Source of the DNA: Neocallimastix lanati (nom. inval.)
Lineage: Eukaryota > Neocallimastigomycota > Neocallimastigomycetes > Neocallimastigales > Neocallimastigaceae
Assembly: GCA_016946835.1 (NCBI GenBank)
Contig: JACVTC010000068.1
Span: forward strand, 900,001-927,500
Length of the DNA stretch: 27,500 nucleotides
Direction of reading: 5' to 3'
Part shown: one piece after another, positions 1 through 10,002 of the stretch
Numbering within the stretch: position 1 is the first letter of the stretch
How the letters are laid out: each line of letters begins with the position of its first letter
Program-made: the position numbers and the translations under genes
Notes under the pieces: model-generated
What the model saw: only the letters and a program-made list of their open reading frames with translations
What the model was told of the DNA's origin: nothing
Database searches by the model: none

Positions 1-587
1 AAAAAAAACAGAGAAAACTGTAATTATAGTTAATTTTATTAATTATATTATTAATCTAATATAAAATTTATCGTTTTACACCAAACTGTTCATCATAAAA
101 ATAATAAAAATTTTTATCTAATAGATAATTATAATTTTTTTTTTTAAAAAAAAAATATATATATATATAAACATATAATAGTATAATAAGAAACGAAAGG
201 ATAAAATTCATGATATTATGGTAAAAGAATCATACAAAAATATACCTTCAGATGAAAGCTTATATCATTTGTTCGAATATTATTTAATTATTTAATAAAA
301 ATAATTATTTTATTTTCTTCTCTCTTTCTTTTTTTCCTTTTTTTTTTTTTTTTAATAATTAAAATCCTTTCACATATCTAAATAAATAAATAAATAAATA
401 AATAAATTAGTAATTAAATAATTAATAAACAAATAAATAAATAAATAAATAATAAATAATAAATAAATAAATAAATAAATAAATATTTAATTATTTATCC
501 ATTATTTAGTGATTATTTAGTCGTTTTAGCTGCGGATAAATTTGAGTTAAAAAACTTTTTTTTTTATTAATAAAAAGTTATTGGTAT

Positions 588-626
<39 letters not shown>

Positions 627-662
627 TTTGTTTGTTTGTTTATTAATTATTTAATTACTAAT

Positions 663-693
<31 letters not shown>

Positions 694-1860
694 TATATTT
701 ATTTATATATTATAATATCTTTTATCAATCAAAAAATAAATAAATAATTAATTAATTGAATAAATAAATAACTATTTAAATATACAGAAAAGAAACATTT
801 AATTTTTAATTTTGACTTGTCAATCTAAAGTTCTGATATATTAGATTATACTATTTATAATAAGTAAATATATTAAGATAATAAAAAAGATATATATTAT
901 CATTTATTATATGATAAAAAAATTTATAAATCAAAAATAGATGATATAAAAATTAAAAAATTGAATAATATTAAATGTATTCAATTATTCCATTATTTAA
1001 TTATTTATTATATATTATTTATTAATAAATACTCTATTTTATTATTTATTTATTATTTATTATATATTTATTTATGATTTATTATTTATTATAATAAATA
1101 TAAAAATAAATATTAAATCTTAATTTACATTATTAATTGTATATTCTATTTATATGTAACAAAGTATAAAAATTGATAAATAAATAACAAATATATTAAG
1201 TAAATGGATAAATATATTATTAATAAGTAAATAATACTAAATATTGATATATAAATAAATGAATAAATATAAATAAATATAAAAATAATAAATGTAAAAA
1301 TAAAAATAAAAAGCAATTGTTGTATACGTAAATACATAAATAAATCAAACCAAAAAAAAAAAAAAATATAAAAAAAGTCTATAAAATAAATAATAAATAC
1401 TATATAATATAAAATTTTTTTATTAATAAGTTAACTAAAAAAATGAATTATTATAATAATTATTATTATTTATTATTTATTATTCAATTATTTGTTATTC
1501 AATTATTTGTTATTCAATTATTTCTTATTTATTATTTATTATTAAATAAAATGGAGTTTTAAATACTTCTAATCTTTTTATTAAAATAAAGATAAAATAA
1601 AATAAAAAAGTTTTTTTTTTTTTTTTCTATTAATTGCTTGATAATCCATACAGAGACATTAAAATAAATAATATAATTTAATGTAATCATTATATTATAT
1701 TATATATAAGCCACTAAAATATATCAACCAATAAATTTTGAGTTAATTTACTTATTATTATTATTATTTATTATTTATTTATTTATTATTTATTTATTTA
1801 TTTATTTTATTATATATATATATTTATTTATTTATTTTTATTTTTTGGAATTTTTTTTTC
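1..1860. other. A/T-rich spacer upstream of mdh, no supported gene
   Basis: This stretch is almost wholly A+T with TAAA/TTTA microsatellites and homopolymers. Two short parts read more like decayed coding sequence. One is 189-296 on +, an open stretch ending at a TAA with mixed charged residues (it contains KIHDIMVKESYKNIPSDES). The other is about 880-1000 on +, Lys/Ile/Tyr-rich. Neither has a recognisable family, a credible start or splice sites, so I do not call genes. A foldback at 379-690 is listed separately. Confidence 0.6.
379..690. repeat. Large inverted repeat (foldback) of TAAA/TTTA arms
   Basis: The left arm (about 379-485) is TAAA-type and the right arm (about 586-690) is its TTTA-type complement. 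Inside the arms a non-repetitive 25-nt core at 404-428 is the exact reverse complement of 640-664, so the pairing is not only microsatellite coincidence. The roughly 100-nt loop (486-585) has the only GC-containing words nearby, including TAGCTGCGGATAAA. No target duplication was recognised. It could be a decayed foldback element or a microsatellite-driven palindrome. Confidence 0.65.
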
Positions 1861-1861
1861 A

Positions 1862-1875
1862 TATATATATAAAAA
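1862..1875 (+). promoter_or_regulatory. TATA-like box of mdh
   Basis: A TATATATATAAAAAGG-type run lies about 100 nt before the mdh ATG. It is followed by a CGCTCA word, a long pyrimidine tract (T with C) and CTTCACAAAA, the usual layout of a fungal core promoter with its initiation zone. Function is inferred from sequence and position only. Confidence 0.5.
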
Positions 1876-1970
1876 GGTATCGCTCATTTTTTTTTTCTTT
1901 TTTTTCTTCACAAAAAAAATATTTATTTTTTATAATATAATAATTTTTTTAATATAATTTTATAATCAAC

Positions 1971-3427
1971 ATGGTAAGAAAAAGGGGATAATTATGACTT
2001 TATATTTAAATGATTAATTAATTAAAAAAAAAAAAAAAAAAAAAAGAAACTTAAAAATGAGGAATTAATTTTTTTTAGAAATTAAAAATAATAAAGAAAA
2101 AAAAAATTTTTTAAAAGGTTTTATGTTAAAGGGATATACTAACGTATTATTTATTTACTTATTTTCATTTATATATAAATTATAATATCTATTTAAATTA
2201 ATAAAAAAAAAATATTCAAAAAAAAAAAAAAAAAAAAAAAATTGATTATTAAATAAAATTATCGGGAATAACAGGTTAAGGTCGCTGTTCTTGGGTAAGC
2301 ATCATAAAAAATTTTTTTTTTTTATTTTTTTTTTATTTTAATAAATATGAAAAGAAAAAAAAAAAATAGATAAAATGTTATATATATTGATATAAAATGG
2401 AATATGAACATTAATTTTTTTTTTTTTTCCTTATTTCATATTATATAATTTTTTTTTTATATAAATTTTATTTATTTTTTAAAATAAAAAAATTTATAGT
2501 GCTGCTGGTGGTATTGGTCAACCACTTTCTCTTCTCCTCAAGTCTCACCCACAAGTTACCGAATTAAATTTATACGATATCGTTAACTCTCCAGGTGTTG
2601 CTGCTGATTTATCTCACATCTGCACTAAGGCCAAGGTTACCGGTTACAAGGGTCAAGAAAACCTTGACGCTGCTCTTGCTGGTTGTGATATTGTTGTTAT
2701 TCCAGCTGGTATCCCACGTAAGCCAGGAATGACTCGTGACGATCTTTTCAACATCAACGCCGGTATTGTTAAGGGTCTTGCTGAAGGTATTGCTAAGAAC
2801 TGTCCAAAGGCTTTCACTTGCATTATCTCTAACCCAGTTAACTCTACTGTCCCAATCTGTGCTGAAGTCTTCAAGAAGGCCGGTACTTACGATCCAAAGA
2901 GACTTTTTGGTGTTACTCTTCTTGATATTGTTCGTTCCTCTACTTTCGTTTCTGAATGCAAGGGTACCAACCCACAAGAAACTAAGGTTACCGTTATTGG
3001 TGGTCACTCTGGTGTTACCATTGTTCCACTTCTTTCCCAAGTTAAGGGTTTAACTTTCACTCAAGAAGAAGTTGAAGCTCTTACTCACCGTATTCAATTC
3101 GGTGGTGATGAAGTTGTTAAGGCTAAGGATGGTGCTGGTTCTGCTACTCTTTCCATGGCCTACGCTGCCGCTCGTTTCGTCGACTCTCTTATTGAAGGTG
3201 CCTTCTTAAAGAAGCCAGTCGTTGAATGTGCTTACGTTGAATCTCCACTTGCTGTTGATGATGGTTGTGCCTTCTTCGCTTCTGCCATTGAACTCGGTCC
3301 ATCTGGTGCTGAAAAGATTTTACCAATTGGTCCACTCTCTGACTTTGAACAAGGTCTCTACAAGGCTTGTGTTGAACAACTTAAGGCTAACATTGCTAAG
3401 GGTGTTAACTTTGTCAACCAAGCTTAA
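1971..3427 (+). CDS. mdh: Malate dehydrogenase (NAD-dependent), three exons
   Basis: Catalyses malate + NAD+ = oxaloacetate + NADH. Coding exons are 1971-1973, 2275-2294 and 2500-3427, giving 316 residues, the usual length of the mitochondrial/bacterial-type MDH family. The start is ATG 1971, followed directly by a GTAAGA donor; splicing gives MVKVAVLG joined to AAGGIGQP, restoring the dinucleotide-binding loop (residues 7-16). Seen further on: substrate-binding Arg81 and Arg87 in [11 protein letters not shown], the NPVNS motif at 119-123, catalytic Asp150 and Arg153 in LLDIVR, and catalytic His177 in GGHSG. There is no N-terminal targeting extension and no SKL-like C-terminus, so a cytosolic enzyme is inferred. 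In anaerobic fungi cytosolic MDH would make malate for the hydrogenosome or for redox balance. Codons (GGT, GCT, AAG, CTT) are strongly biased, which suggests high expression, and differ sharply from the ankyrin and transposon frames nearby. Confidence 0.96.
1974..2274 (+). other. Intron 1 of mdh, directly after the start codon
   Basis: 301 nt from GTAAGA to AACAG. A perfect TACTAAC branch-point-like word lies at 2137-2143, rather far (about 130 nt) from the acceptor. The intron splits the start codon from codon 2 (phase 0). It is supported by the restored N-terminus of the MDH family. Confidence 0.85.
2295..2499 (+). other. Intron 2 of mdh
   Basis: 205 nt from GTAAGC to TTATAG. It splits the Gly8 codon after its second base (GG then T), and joining the exons keeps the glycine-rich NAD loop exactly in frame. 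No clear TACTAAC word was seen. Confidence 0.88.
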
Positions 3428-3970
3428 ATGATTTAATTTGAGAGGGAAAAACAAAACAAAAAAAAAAAAAAAAAAAAAAAAAAGAAGAAGAAATAACAAA
3501 TAAAAATTAAATAATTATATTAAAAAGTTGTGTATATTAAATATTTAAAATAATTTAAATATTTATATATATTAAAATTATTTTAATGTGAACTAAAAAA
3601 AATACGAAAAAAAAAAAAAAAAAAAAAAGAAAAGGAAAAAGAATAACGAAACATTTAAAAGGAAAAAGAAAAAAATAAATAAATAATTGACGCAAATAAA
3701 AAATAAAATAAAATAAAATAAAAATAAAAAATAATAAAGAAAAAAAAAATAAATTAAGTTTATATATGTTTGTTATATAATAGTTTATTATTATATTTAT
3801 TTTTTCAAGTGTTTATATACGTAGTATACATAGTATATATATATAATTTGTGTAAAATAAATATTATGAATTATATATAGGTGAAAGTGGTAGAATAAAT
3901 TTAATTTTGTGTGAAAACTAAATATTATAAATATTGAAAATAAATATAATATATATATATATATATTTAT
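3428..3970. other. mdh 3' flank and spacer
   Basis: The likely 3' UTR and polyadenylation zone of mdh is A-rich with several poly-A runs (3460-3482, 3609-3628). Next come TAAAA repeats (3690-3740) and an AT dinucleotide run (3948-3965) abutting the broken end of ankyrin copy 1. No gene is seen. Confidence 0.6.
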
Positions 3971-4846
3971 TTATTTATTTATATTTCCATTATTGCATGC
4001 ATAAAATAATGGTATTAGACCATTTTCATCTTCTTTATTTATATCTTCTCCATGTTCTACTAAATATTCTACTAAATCTTTATTTCCACTTTTACATGCA
4101 TAAAATAATGGTGTTTCACCATACCATTTTTCTTCTTTATTTATATCTGCTCCATGTTCTACTAAATATTCTACTAAATCTTTATTTCCACTTTTACATG
4201 TCTTGAATATTGCTGTTTCTCCATATAAATTTTCTATATTTATATCTGCTCCACATTTTACTAAATATTCTACTAAATCTTTATTTCCACTTTTACATGT
4301 CTTGAATATTGCTGTTTCTCCATATAAATTTTCTATATTTATATCTGCTCCATATTCCAATAAGAATGTTATTAAATCTTTATTTCCACTTTCAGAGGCA
4401 TAAAATAAAGGACTTTCCCCATACTTATAATCTACTTTATTTATATCCTCTCCATGTTTTGCTAATTATTTTATTAAATTTTTATTCCCATCTTTTATTA
4501 TATACTTACCTTTTGGATAAAAATAACCATCTTTTTTAAAAATAAATAGAATTTTATATTCATCTTTAGAAATTTCTTTATCTAAATCAACAATAGAAAT
4601 AAAAGTTTTATTTTTATAGAGATGAAGTAGCCATTTAATAAATTCATTATCATAAAATTTTGAAGTATTAAAAAAATTTTTTAATTTTTCCATATTTGAA
4701 CTCTTTATTAATTTTTTTATTTCAGAAGAAGTAACATATAAACCATTTTCTTGATTATTTGTTACGGTTTTTAATTTTTTAGACGTATTTCCATTATCAT
4801 TATCTTCTTCATATTTTTTATCTCTCTTTTTTAAACTGTTATTCAT
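3971..4846 (-). pseudogene. Ankyrin-repeat protein, copy 1: stop inside and 3' truncated
   Basis: Reads from ATG 4844-4846 on -. About 125 residues match the N-terminal domain of copy 2 (MNNSLKKRDKK start, Lys-rich, Asp/Asn-rich), then a TAA at 4466-4468 interrupts. The same frame continues past the stop with ankyrin repeats of the GNKDLVEYLVEHGADIN type down to 3971. Copy 2 has a Phe codon at the place of the stop, and copy 3 shares the same stop, so it was probably inherited through duplication. The 3' end stops in mid-repeat where TTTA/AT microsatellites begin, and the C-terminal repeats present in copy 2 are missing. A shortened protein from an internal ATG at 4360 (129 residues) is possible but not supported by anything else. 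Ankyrin repeats bind proteins; the partner is unknown. Confidence 0.8.
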
Positions 4847-4878
4847 ATTACTTTTATTTGGTACTATATTTATGTTTT

Positions 4879-5059
<181 letters not shown>

Positions 5060-5320
5060 ATTGTTTTTTATTCAAAAATTAATTTTTTTATATTTAATAA
5101 ATATAAGTACAAATAATAATTATTAAATCTTTTATTTATTTAATAAATATATTATTAGCTTTTTTAAATAATATAAAAAAAAAAAAATAGAAAAAAAAAA
5201 AAAATAATAATAACAATAATAATAATGACTATGTCCATAATTGAATTATATATATATATATTATATATTTTACAAAAGGACTTAAAAATATATATTATTA
5301 TTATATATATATTTCTATGT

Positions 5321-5361
<41 letters not shown>
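5060..5361. repeat. Duplicated ankyrin upstream flank, copy A
   Basis: A block of about 300 nt that recurs at 7501-7720, 13136-13475 and, more diverged, 15637-15895, always next to a TTA array. It contains TTATTAGCTTTTTTAAATAA, an A-rich stretch, a TATGTCC word with a matching GGAC word downstream, and a long poly-T tract (5323-5360). It may hold the ankyrin gene promoters (- strand), which is inferred from position only. Confidence 0.75.
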
Positions 5362-5367
<6 letters not shown>

Positions 5368-5385
5368 CTTTTTTTAATTCATTAT

Positions 5386-5550
5386 CTTATAATAATAATT
5401 AACAGTAAGGCTATCAAGTAAGGACTATATCCGCCTGTGCTATAGCACACCAAGTGTTGTGACTACCTTAATATTCCCATGCCTTGAGGGGGGCATAGGG
5501 CGATACACATCGGAAATTAAAAAAAAAAATCCTGAACTTATAATAATAAT
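5386..5550 (+). mobile_element. 5'-truncated retroposed tail, copy A, with target duplication
   Basis: A GC-richer island (5400-5536) in A/T DNA, flanked by the direct repeat CTTATAATAATAAT (5386-5399 and 5537-5550). It begins within CAGTAAGG, includes the palindrome TGTGCTATAGCACA and a second hairpin (CCCATGCC ... GGCATAGGG around a G run), and ends with an A tail and TCCTGAA. Its right part matches the 3' end of the longer element at 16492-17056 (GTGACTACCT, AATATTCCCA, then a G run), so it is read as a 5'-truncated copy made by target-primed reverse transcription. The copy at 13503-13669 shares the same insertion site and arose by segmental duplication. Confidence 0.7.
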
Positions 5551-6000
5551 AATAATATTAAAAACTATTAATAATTTTAATTTTTAAACTTTTTAAAATT
5601 AAAATTATAAATCTCTCTAAAAACTAATTAATCAAATTTATTCTATTCAAATAGAAAAAAAAAAAAATAATAATAATAATAATAATAATAAAATATTATG
5701 AAAAAAAAAATTATTAACCGACTTTTTAATGTTTTATTTTTATTTATTATTTATTTTAAAATCGATTTATTAGATAAAAATTAAATAATACATTTATATA
5801 AAAATAAAAATAAAAATAAAGATAAAAAATTATAATTTAAATAATTCTTTATTTTTTATTATTTTAATTTTTACGTTTATTTATTATTTTTTTTATTTCT
5901 ATCTACTTTATGTTCTATCATATATTTTAAATATTCTACTATATCTTTAATTCCGTTATAGCTTGGTTTTAACAATGGTGTTTCACAATATTCATTTGTT
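5551..6000. repeat. Duplicated 3' flank of ankyrin copy 2
   Basis: Matches 13670-14138 closely (shared words TCTCTCTAAAAACTAATTAA and TCTATTCAAATAG). Part of it also recurs near 15955-16015. On - the stretch 5877-6015 still reads as a further ankyrin-like segment (KTNEYCETPLL ... KDIVEYLKYMIEHK) in a frame shifted from the copy 2 reading frame. This suggests the gene once extended farther and was cut short by an indel near 6010. Confidence 0.7.
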
Positions 6001-7314
6001 TTATTTATGTTTACACTTTGCTCCATGTTCTACTAGGTATTGCACTAAATCTATATTTCTACTTTTACATGCATAAAATAATGGTGTTTCACCATATTTA
6101 TTTTCTTTATTTATATCCACTCCATGTTCTACTAAATATTCTACTAAATCTTTATTTCCACTCTCACATGCATCAAATAATGGTGTTTCACAATATTTAT
6201 TTTCTTTATTTATATCTAATCCATGTTCAACTAAATGTTCTACTAAATCTTTATTTCCACTCTCACATGCACAAAATAAAGGTGTACTTCCAAATGTACT
6301 CTCTTGATTTATATCCACTCCATGTTCTACTAAATATTCTACTAAATCTTTATTTCCACTCTCACATGCATCAAATAATGGTGTTTCACCATATTTATTT
6401 TCTTTATTTATATCTAATCCATGTTCAACTAAATATTCTACTAAATCTTTATTGCCACTCTTACATGCATCAAATAAAGGTGTTCTTCCATATGTACTCT
6501 CTTTATTTATATCCGCTCCAAGTTCTACAAAATATTCTACTAAATCTTTATTTCCACTTCTACATGCGTTGAATAAAGGTGTTTTACCATAGCATTTATC
6601 TTCCTGATTTATATCTGCTCCATGTTCTACTAAATATTCTACTAAGTCTTTATTTCCACTTTCACATGCATAAAGTAATGGTATTTCCCAAAAGATATTT
6701 TTATGATTTATATCTGCTCCATATTTTACTAAATATTCTACTAAATCTTTATTTCCACTTTTACATGCCTTGAATAATGGTGTTTCACGATTTCCATTTT
6801 CTACATTTATATCTGCTCCATGTTCTACTAAGAATTTTATAAAATCTTTATTTCCACTTTCACAGGCATAAAGTAAAGGTCTATCTTCATACTTATATTC
6901 TACTTTATTTATATCCTCTCCATGTTTTGCTAAAAATTTTATTAAATTTTTATTCCTATCTTTGATTATATACTTATGGTATGTTTCAATACAAAAGTCT
7001 TTTTTAACAATTAATAGAATTTTATAATCATCTTTAGAAATTTCTTTATCTAAATCAACAATAGAAATAAAAGTTTTATTTTTATAGAGATGAAGTAGCC
7101 ATTTAATAAATTCATTATCATAAAATTTTGAAATATCAAAAAAATTTTTTAATTTCTCCATATTTGAACTCTTTATTAATTTTTTTATTTCAGAAGAAGT
7201 AACATATAAACCATTTTCTTGATTATTTGTTCCAGTTTTTAATTTTTTAAACGTATTTCCATTATCATTATCTTCATCAGATTTTTTATCTCTCTTTTTT
7301 AAACTGTTATTCAT
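6001..7314 (-). CDS. Ankyrin-repeat protein, copy 2 (437 residues, open)
   Basis: The only full-length open member here; ATG at 7312-7314. Residues 1-30 are polar with basic clusters (KKRDKK and FKKLK, possible nuclear signals). Residues 40-120 form a helical Lys/Ile-rich domain that I do not recognise. From about 121 to 437 there is one half and nine full ankyrin repeats of 33-34 residues (consensus GETPLFDACESGNKDLVEYL then VEHGADINKENKY). The repeats are near identical at DNA level (about 99 bp), which points to recent amplification or gene conversion. No signal peptide or membrane segment is seen. Ankyrin repeats are protein-binding scaffolds; no catalytic domain is present and the target is unknown. 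The C-terminus (EHGAKCKHK) comes from an indel, shared in copy 3, that brings an early stop. The same upstream flank and TTA array as the other copies suggest shared regulation. Confidence 0.85.
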   Translation of the reverse strand: MNNSLKKRDKKSDEDNDNGNTFKKLKTGTNNQENGLYVTSSEIKKLIKSSNMEKLKNFFDISKFYDNEFIKWLLHLYKNKTFISIVDLDKEISKDDYKILLIVKKDFCIETYHKYIIKDRNKNLIKFLAKHGEDINKVEYKYEDRPLLYACESGNKDFIKFLVEHGADINVENGNRETPLFKACKSGNKDLVEYLVKYGADINHKNIFWEIPLLYACESGNKDLVEYLVEHGADINQEDKCYGKTPLFNACRSGNKDLVEYFVELGADINKESTYGRTPLFDACKSGNKDLVEYLVEHGLDINKENKYGETPLFDACESGNKDLVEYLVEHGVDINQESTFGSTPLFCACESGNKDLVEHLVEHGLDINKENKYCETPLFDACESGNKDLVEYLVEHGVDINKENKYGETPLFYACKSRNIDLVQYLVEHGAKCKHK

Positions 7315-7342
7315 ATTACTTTTATTTGGTACTATATTTATG

Positions 7343-7500
<158 letters not shown>

Positions 7501-7720
7501 ATTGTTTTCTATTCTAAAATTACTTTTTTTATATTTAATAAATATAAGTACAAATAATAATTATTAAATTTTTTATTTATTTAATAAATATATTATTAGC
7601 TTTTTTAAATAATATAAAAAAATAAATAGAAAGAAAATTAATAATAATAATAATGACTATGTCCATAAATATATATTTTATATATTTTATAAATGGACAT
7701 AACAATATATATTATATTTA
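7501..7720. repeat. Duplicated ankyrin upstream flank, copy B, with hairpin
   Basis: Same block as 5060-5361, shortened. It contains an inverted pair TATGTCCAT ... ATGGACATA (about 7662-7702) enclosing an A/T-only loop. The poly-T tract of the other copies is replaced by a second TTA array. Confidence 0.75.
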
Positions 7721-7722
7721 TG

Positions 7723-7725
<3 letters not shown>

Positions 7726-7799
<74 letters not shown>

Positions 7800-7801
7800 G
7801 T
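7726..7801. repeat. Second TTA microsatellite
   Basis: Pure TTA units. The open frame on - across it is mostly a run of Asn and is not taken as a gene. Confidence 0.85.
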
Positions 7802-7918
7802 TAACATATGTAAACATATTTAATAAATAAATCATATAATTTTTATATAATAAAATATATACAATATTTGTATATATAAAATAACATAAATGTATATACA
7901 TAAACCAATGTAAAATCG

Positions 7919-7930
7919 TATGACGTCATA
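7919..7930. promoter_or_regulatory. CRE-like palindrome
   Basis: TATGACGTCATA is a perfect 12-bp palindrome centred on the bZIP/ATF site TGACGTCA. It lies about 600 nt upstream of the ankyrin copy 2 start, on the far side of its flank. A chance match is possible; no function is shown. Confidence 0.3.
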
Positions 7931-7981
7931 AGATAAATCTATGTAATTAAATTATAAATTTATTTCTATTCATATAAATAT

Positions 7982-7990
7982 AACTTTACA
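7982..7990. other. Left 9-bp target duplication of the MULE
   Basis: AACTTTACA, identical to 12632-12640. Nine base pairs is the typical target duplication of Mutator-like elements. Confidence 0.88.
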
Positions 7991-8053
7991 GGGGAGAGCG
8001 CGTTTCGGAACCGCATGTGAATAGATATAAGCCACATATTTTTTGAGATGGCG

Positions 8054-8465
8054 TATTATATATAAATTTTTTTATATAAATAAATAATTAAATAATAATT
8101 AAATAAATATTTTATTTTATAATAATTTCATAATTTAATATATATTTGATAATAAAAAATAAAAAAATAAAAAAATAAAAAAATAAAAAAAATTAAAAAT
8201 AAAAAAAAAATAAAAAAAATAAAAAGATTAAAAAAATAAAATTCAAAAAAATAAAATAAAATATTTTCATTTTTATTTATATTTATAACTGTAATTTTTT
8301 ATTATATAAATAAATAAATAAATAATAATTAAATAAATATTTTATTTTATAATGAAAAAATAAAATAAAAAAAAAAAAAAAGATAAATATTTTTTTAGTA
8401 ATTTTCTTGAAATAAAATAAAATATTTTCATATTTATTTATATTTATAACTGTAATTTTTAAAAA
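8054..8465. repeat. Locally duplicated A/T-rich segments inside the MULE left end
   Basis: Two words repeat in order: TAATAATTAAATAAATATTT (8092-8111 and near 8324-8343) and TTATATTTATAACTGTAATT (near 8276 and 8438). This shows tandem duplication in the untranslated leader of the transposase. Confidence 0.6.
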
Positions 8466-8541
8466 AAATTGAAAATACATATTAAATAAAAAATAAAAAA
8501 TAAATATTTCATATTTATTAATATTTATATTAAAAATTTTG

Positions 8542-10002
8542 ATGGAGGGAAATCTAAAAATTGATATAAGTGAAACAAATCGAGGAAAAGAGCAAATAAT
8601 TATAGATCGAAAATGTAAATATAATTTTTCAAAATTAAAAAAAGATAATACAAAAATATATAGATGTACAGAATATAAAACATTAAATAAATGTAAGTCT
8701 TTTATTATTTTAAATGATAATAAAGAGGTTTTAAATTATGATTCTTCACATAATCATCCTGGTAATGAAATTAATGCATCCAAATCATTAATAAAACATA
8801 AAATTAAAGATGAAATAAAAAAAAGTTTGATTCCTTCTGATATAAAATCAAAACGCATATTTGATAAAATTTCTCAAGAAATAAGATATATATGCCCTGA
8901 ATATAAAACAATTAAATCCCAAATAACAAGATATAAAAACAAACAATTATTTCCTAATGTAAAAACATTTGATGAAGTTCCTAATGTATCTGAATATTAT
9001 AAAACAATAAGAGGTGAATACTTTATGATATTCAAAAATTCTAATATAATAATTTTTCAATCACCATTCCAAGCAAAATTATTTATGGAGAATAAACATA
9101 TATTTGCTGATGGTACATTTTTAATAGCTCCAACTAATAGTTATCAAGTATTCATTACCAGAACTTATGTTACAGAATTAAATTGTTTTTACACTACTTC
9201 CATGTCAATATTAAAAAACAAAGAACAAACAACTTACGAAATATTATTTAATGAAATAAAAAAAAAATATAATTAAAATATAATTAAATATAATGCAAAT
9301 ATTAATTTCTCAGAAAAAATTTTTCATTGTGATTTTGAAAAAGGAATATCTAATGCAGTGGAAAATATTTTTCCCAATATAAATATTAAATATTGTTTTT
9401 GGCATTATAAAAGATTATTAATGACAAAAAAAAATAAATTATGTTACAAGGAAGTGAAAGATCATAATATTTTAAATACTTATTATAAAGCGATTTCTAA
9501 TTTATGTTTTATTAATATTGAATACATACCTGATATTTTTAATAAAATTAAAAATACATGTATGAGATATAAATCTACCTGTTCCCAATTTTTGAATTTT
9601 TTAGATTTTTTTGAGAAAACATTTCTAAATATCTATAATATAAAATATTGGAATTATTACAATAATATAGACCACATAACAAATAATGCTTCAGAATCTT
9701 ATAACAGTTATTTAAAAAATTTATTTGTAAAAAAGCCTTCATTTTATAAATTAATATATACAATACAATTTGAAGAATCCAAATCTTACTATGATTACCA
9801 TATGAGAATTAAAGGAATTTGGAGAAAAAAGAGCAGAATATCAGAAAGGGTCGATGACATTAATATTTTAGTTGAATATTATAAAAATATGGAAGCCGAA
9901 TTAAAAAATATTGGATGTAGTAAAAATGATATCATCGAAAATTGGTTTAATTGTTTAATTAGATTGAATAATGAAATCATTAATTTTAATAAAACAAAAT
10001 AA
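8542..10002 (+). pseudogene. MULE transposase, one in-frame stop
   Basis: A frame of 487 codons is open except for TAA at 9274-9276 (codon 245). ATG 8542 is chosen; the base triplet before it is TTG. A C2H2 finger of FLYWCH/WRKY-GCM1 type is visible at Cys42, Cys51, His70 and His72 (RCTEYKTLNKCKSF ... HNHP), the DNA-binding domain usual in MULE transposases. The DDE nuclease core follows: Asp190 in IFADGTF, Asp264 in HCDFEKG (after the stop) and Glu385 in NNASESYNSY, plus CFWHYKR. Both halves are in the same frame with no shift. The stop lies in a local A/T repeat (AATATAATTA twice), so a small in-frame duplication may have created it. The product would cut at the terminal inverted repeats and integrate elsewhere. 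Only the stop speaks against activity. Confidence 0.88.

Larger units (their letters stand above)
7802..7990. other. Spacer between ankyrin unit and MULE
   Basis: A/T-rich and without a gene. It contains the perfect palindrome TATGACGTCATA (7919-7930), which holds TGACGTCA, the classic CRE/bZIP site, and ends in the MULE target duplication. Confidence 0.5.

Noticed and set aside
2609-3040. 143-codon frame on - opposite mdh
   Set aside because: Shadow of the highly biased mdh codons. No start context or family similarity.
5408-5425. GGATATAGTCC on -, resembling the group I intron S element
   Set aside because: No matching P, Q or R elements in order and no flanking exon. The segment is better explained as a retroposed tail with hairpins.
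6018-6572. 184-codon + frame opposite ankyrin copy 2 (and 14405-14710 opposite copy 3)
   Set aside because: Repeats with the 99-bp ankyrin unit and mirrors its codons.
7638-7901. Frame on - with a long Asn run
   Set aside because: The run is the TTA microsatellite and the flanks are A/T noise. No conservation with the corresponding place in the other ankyrin units.
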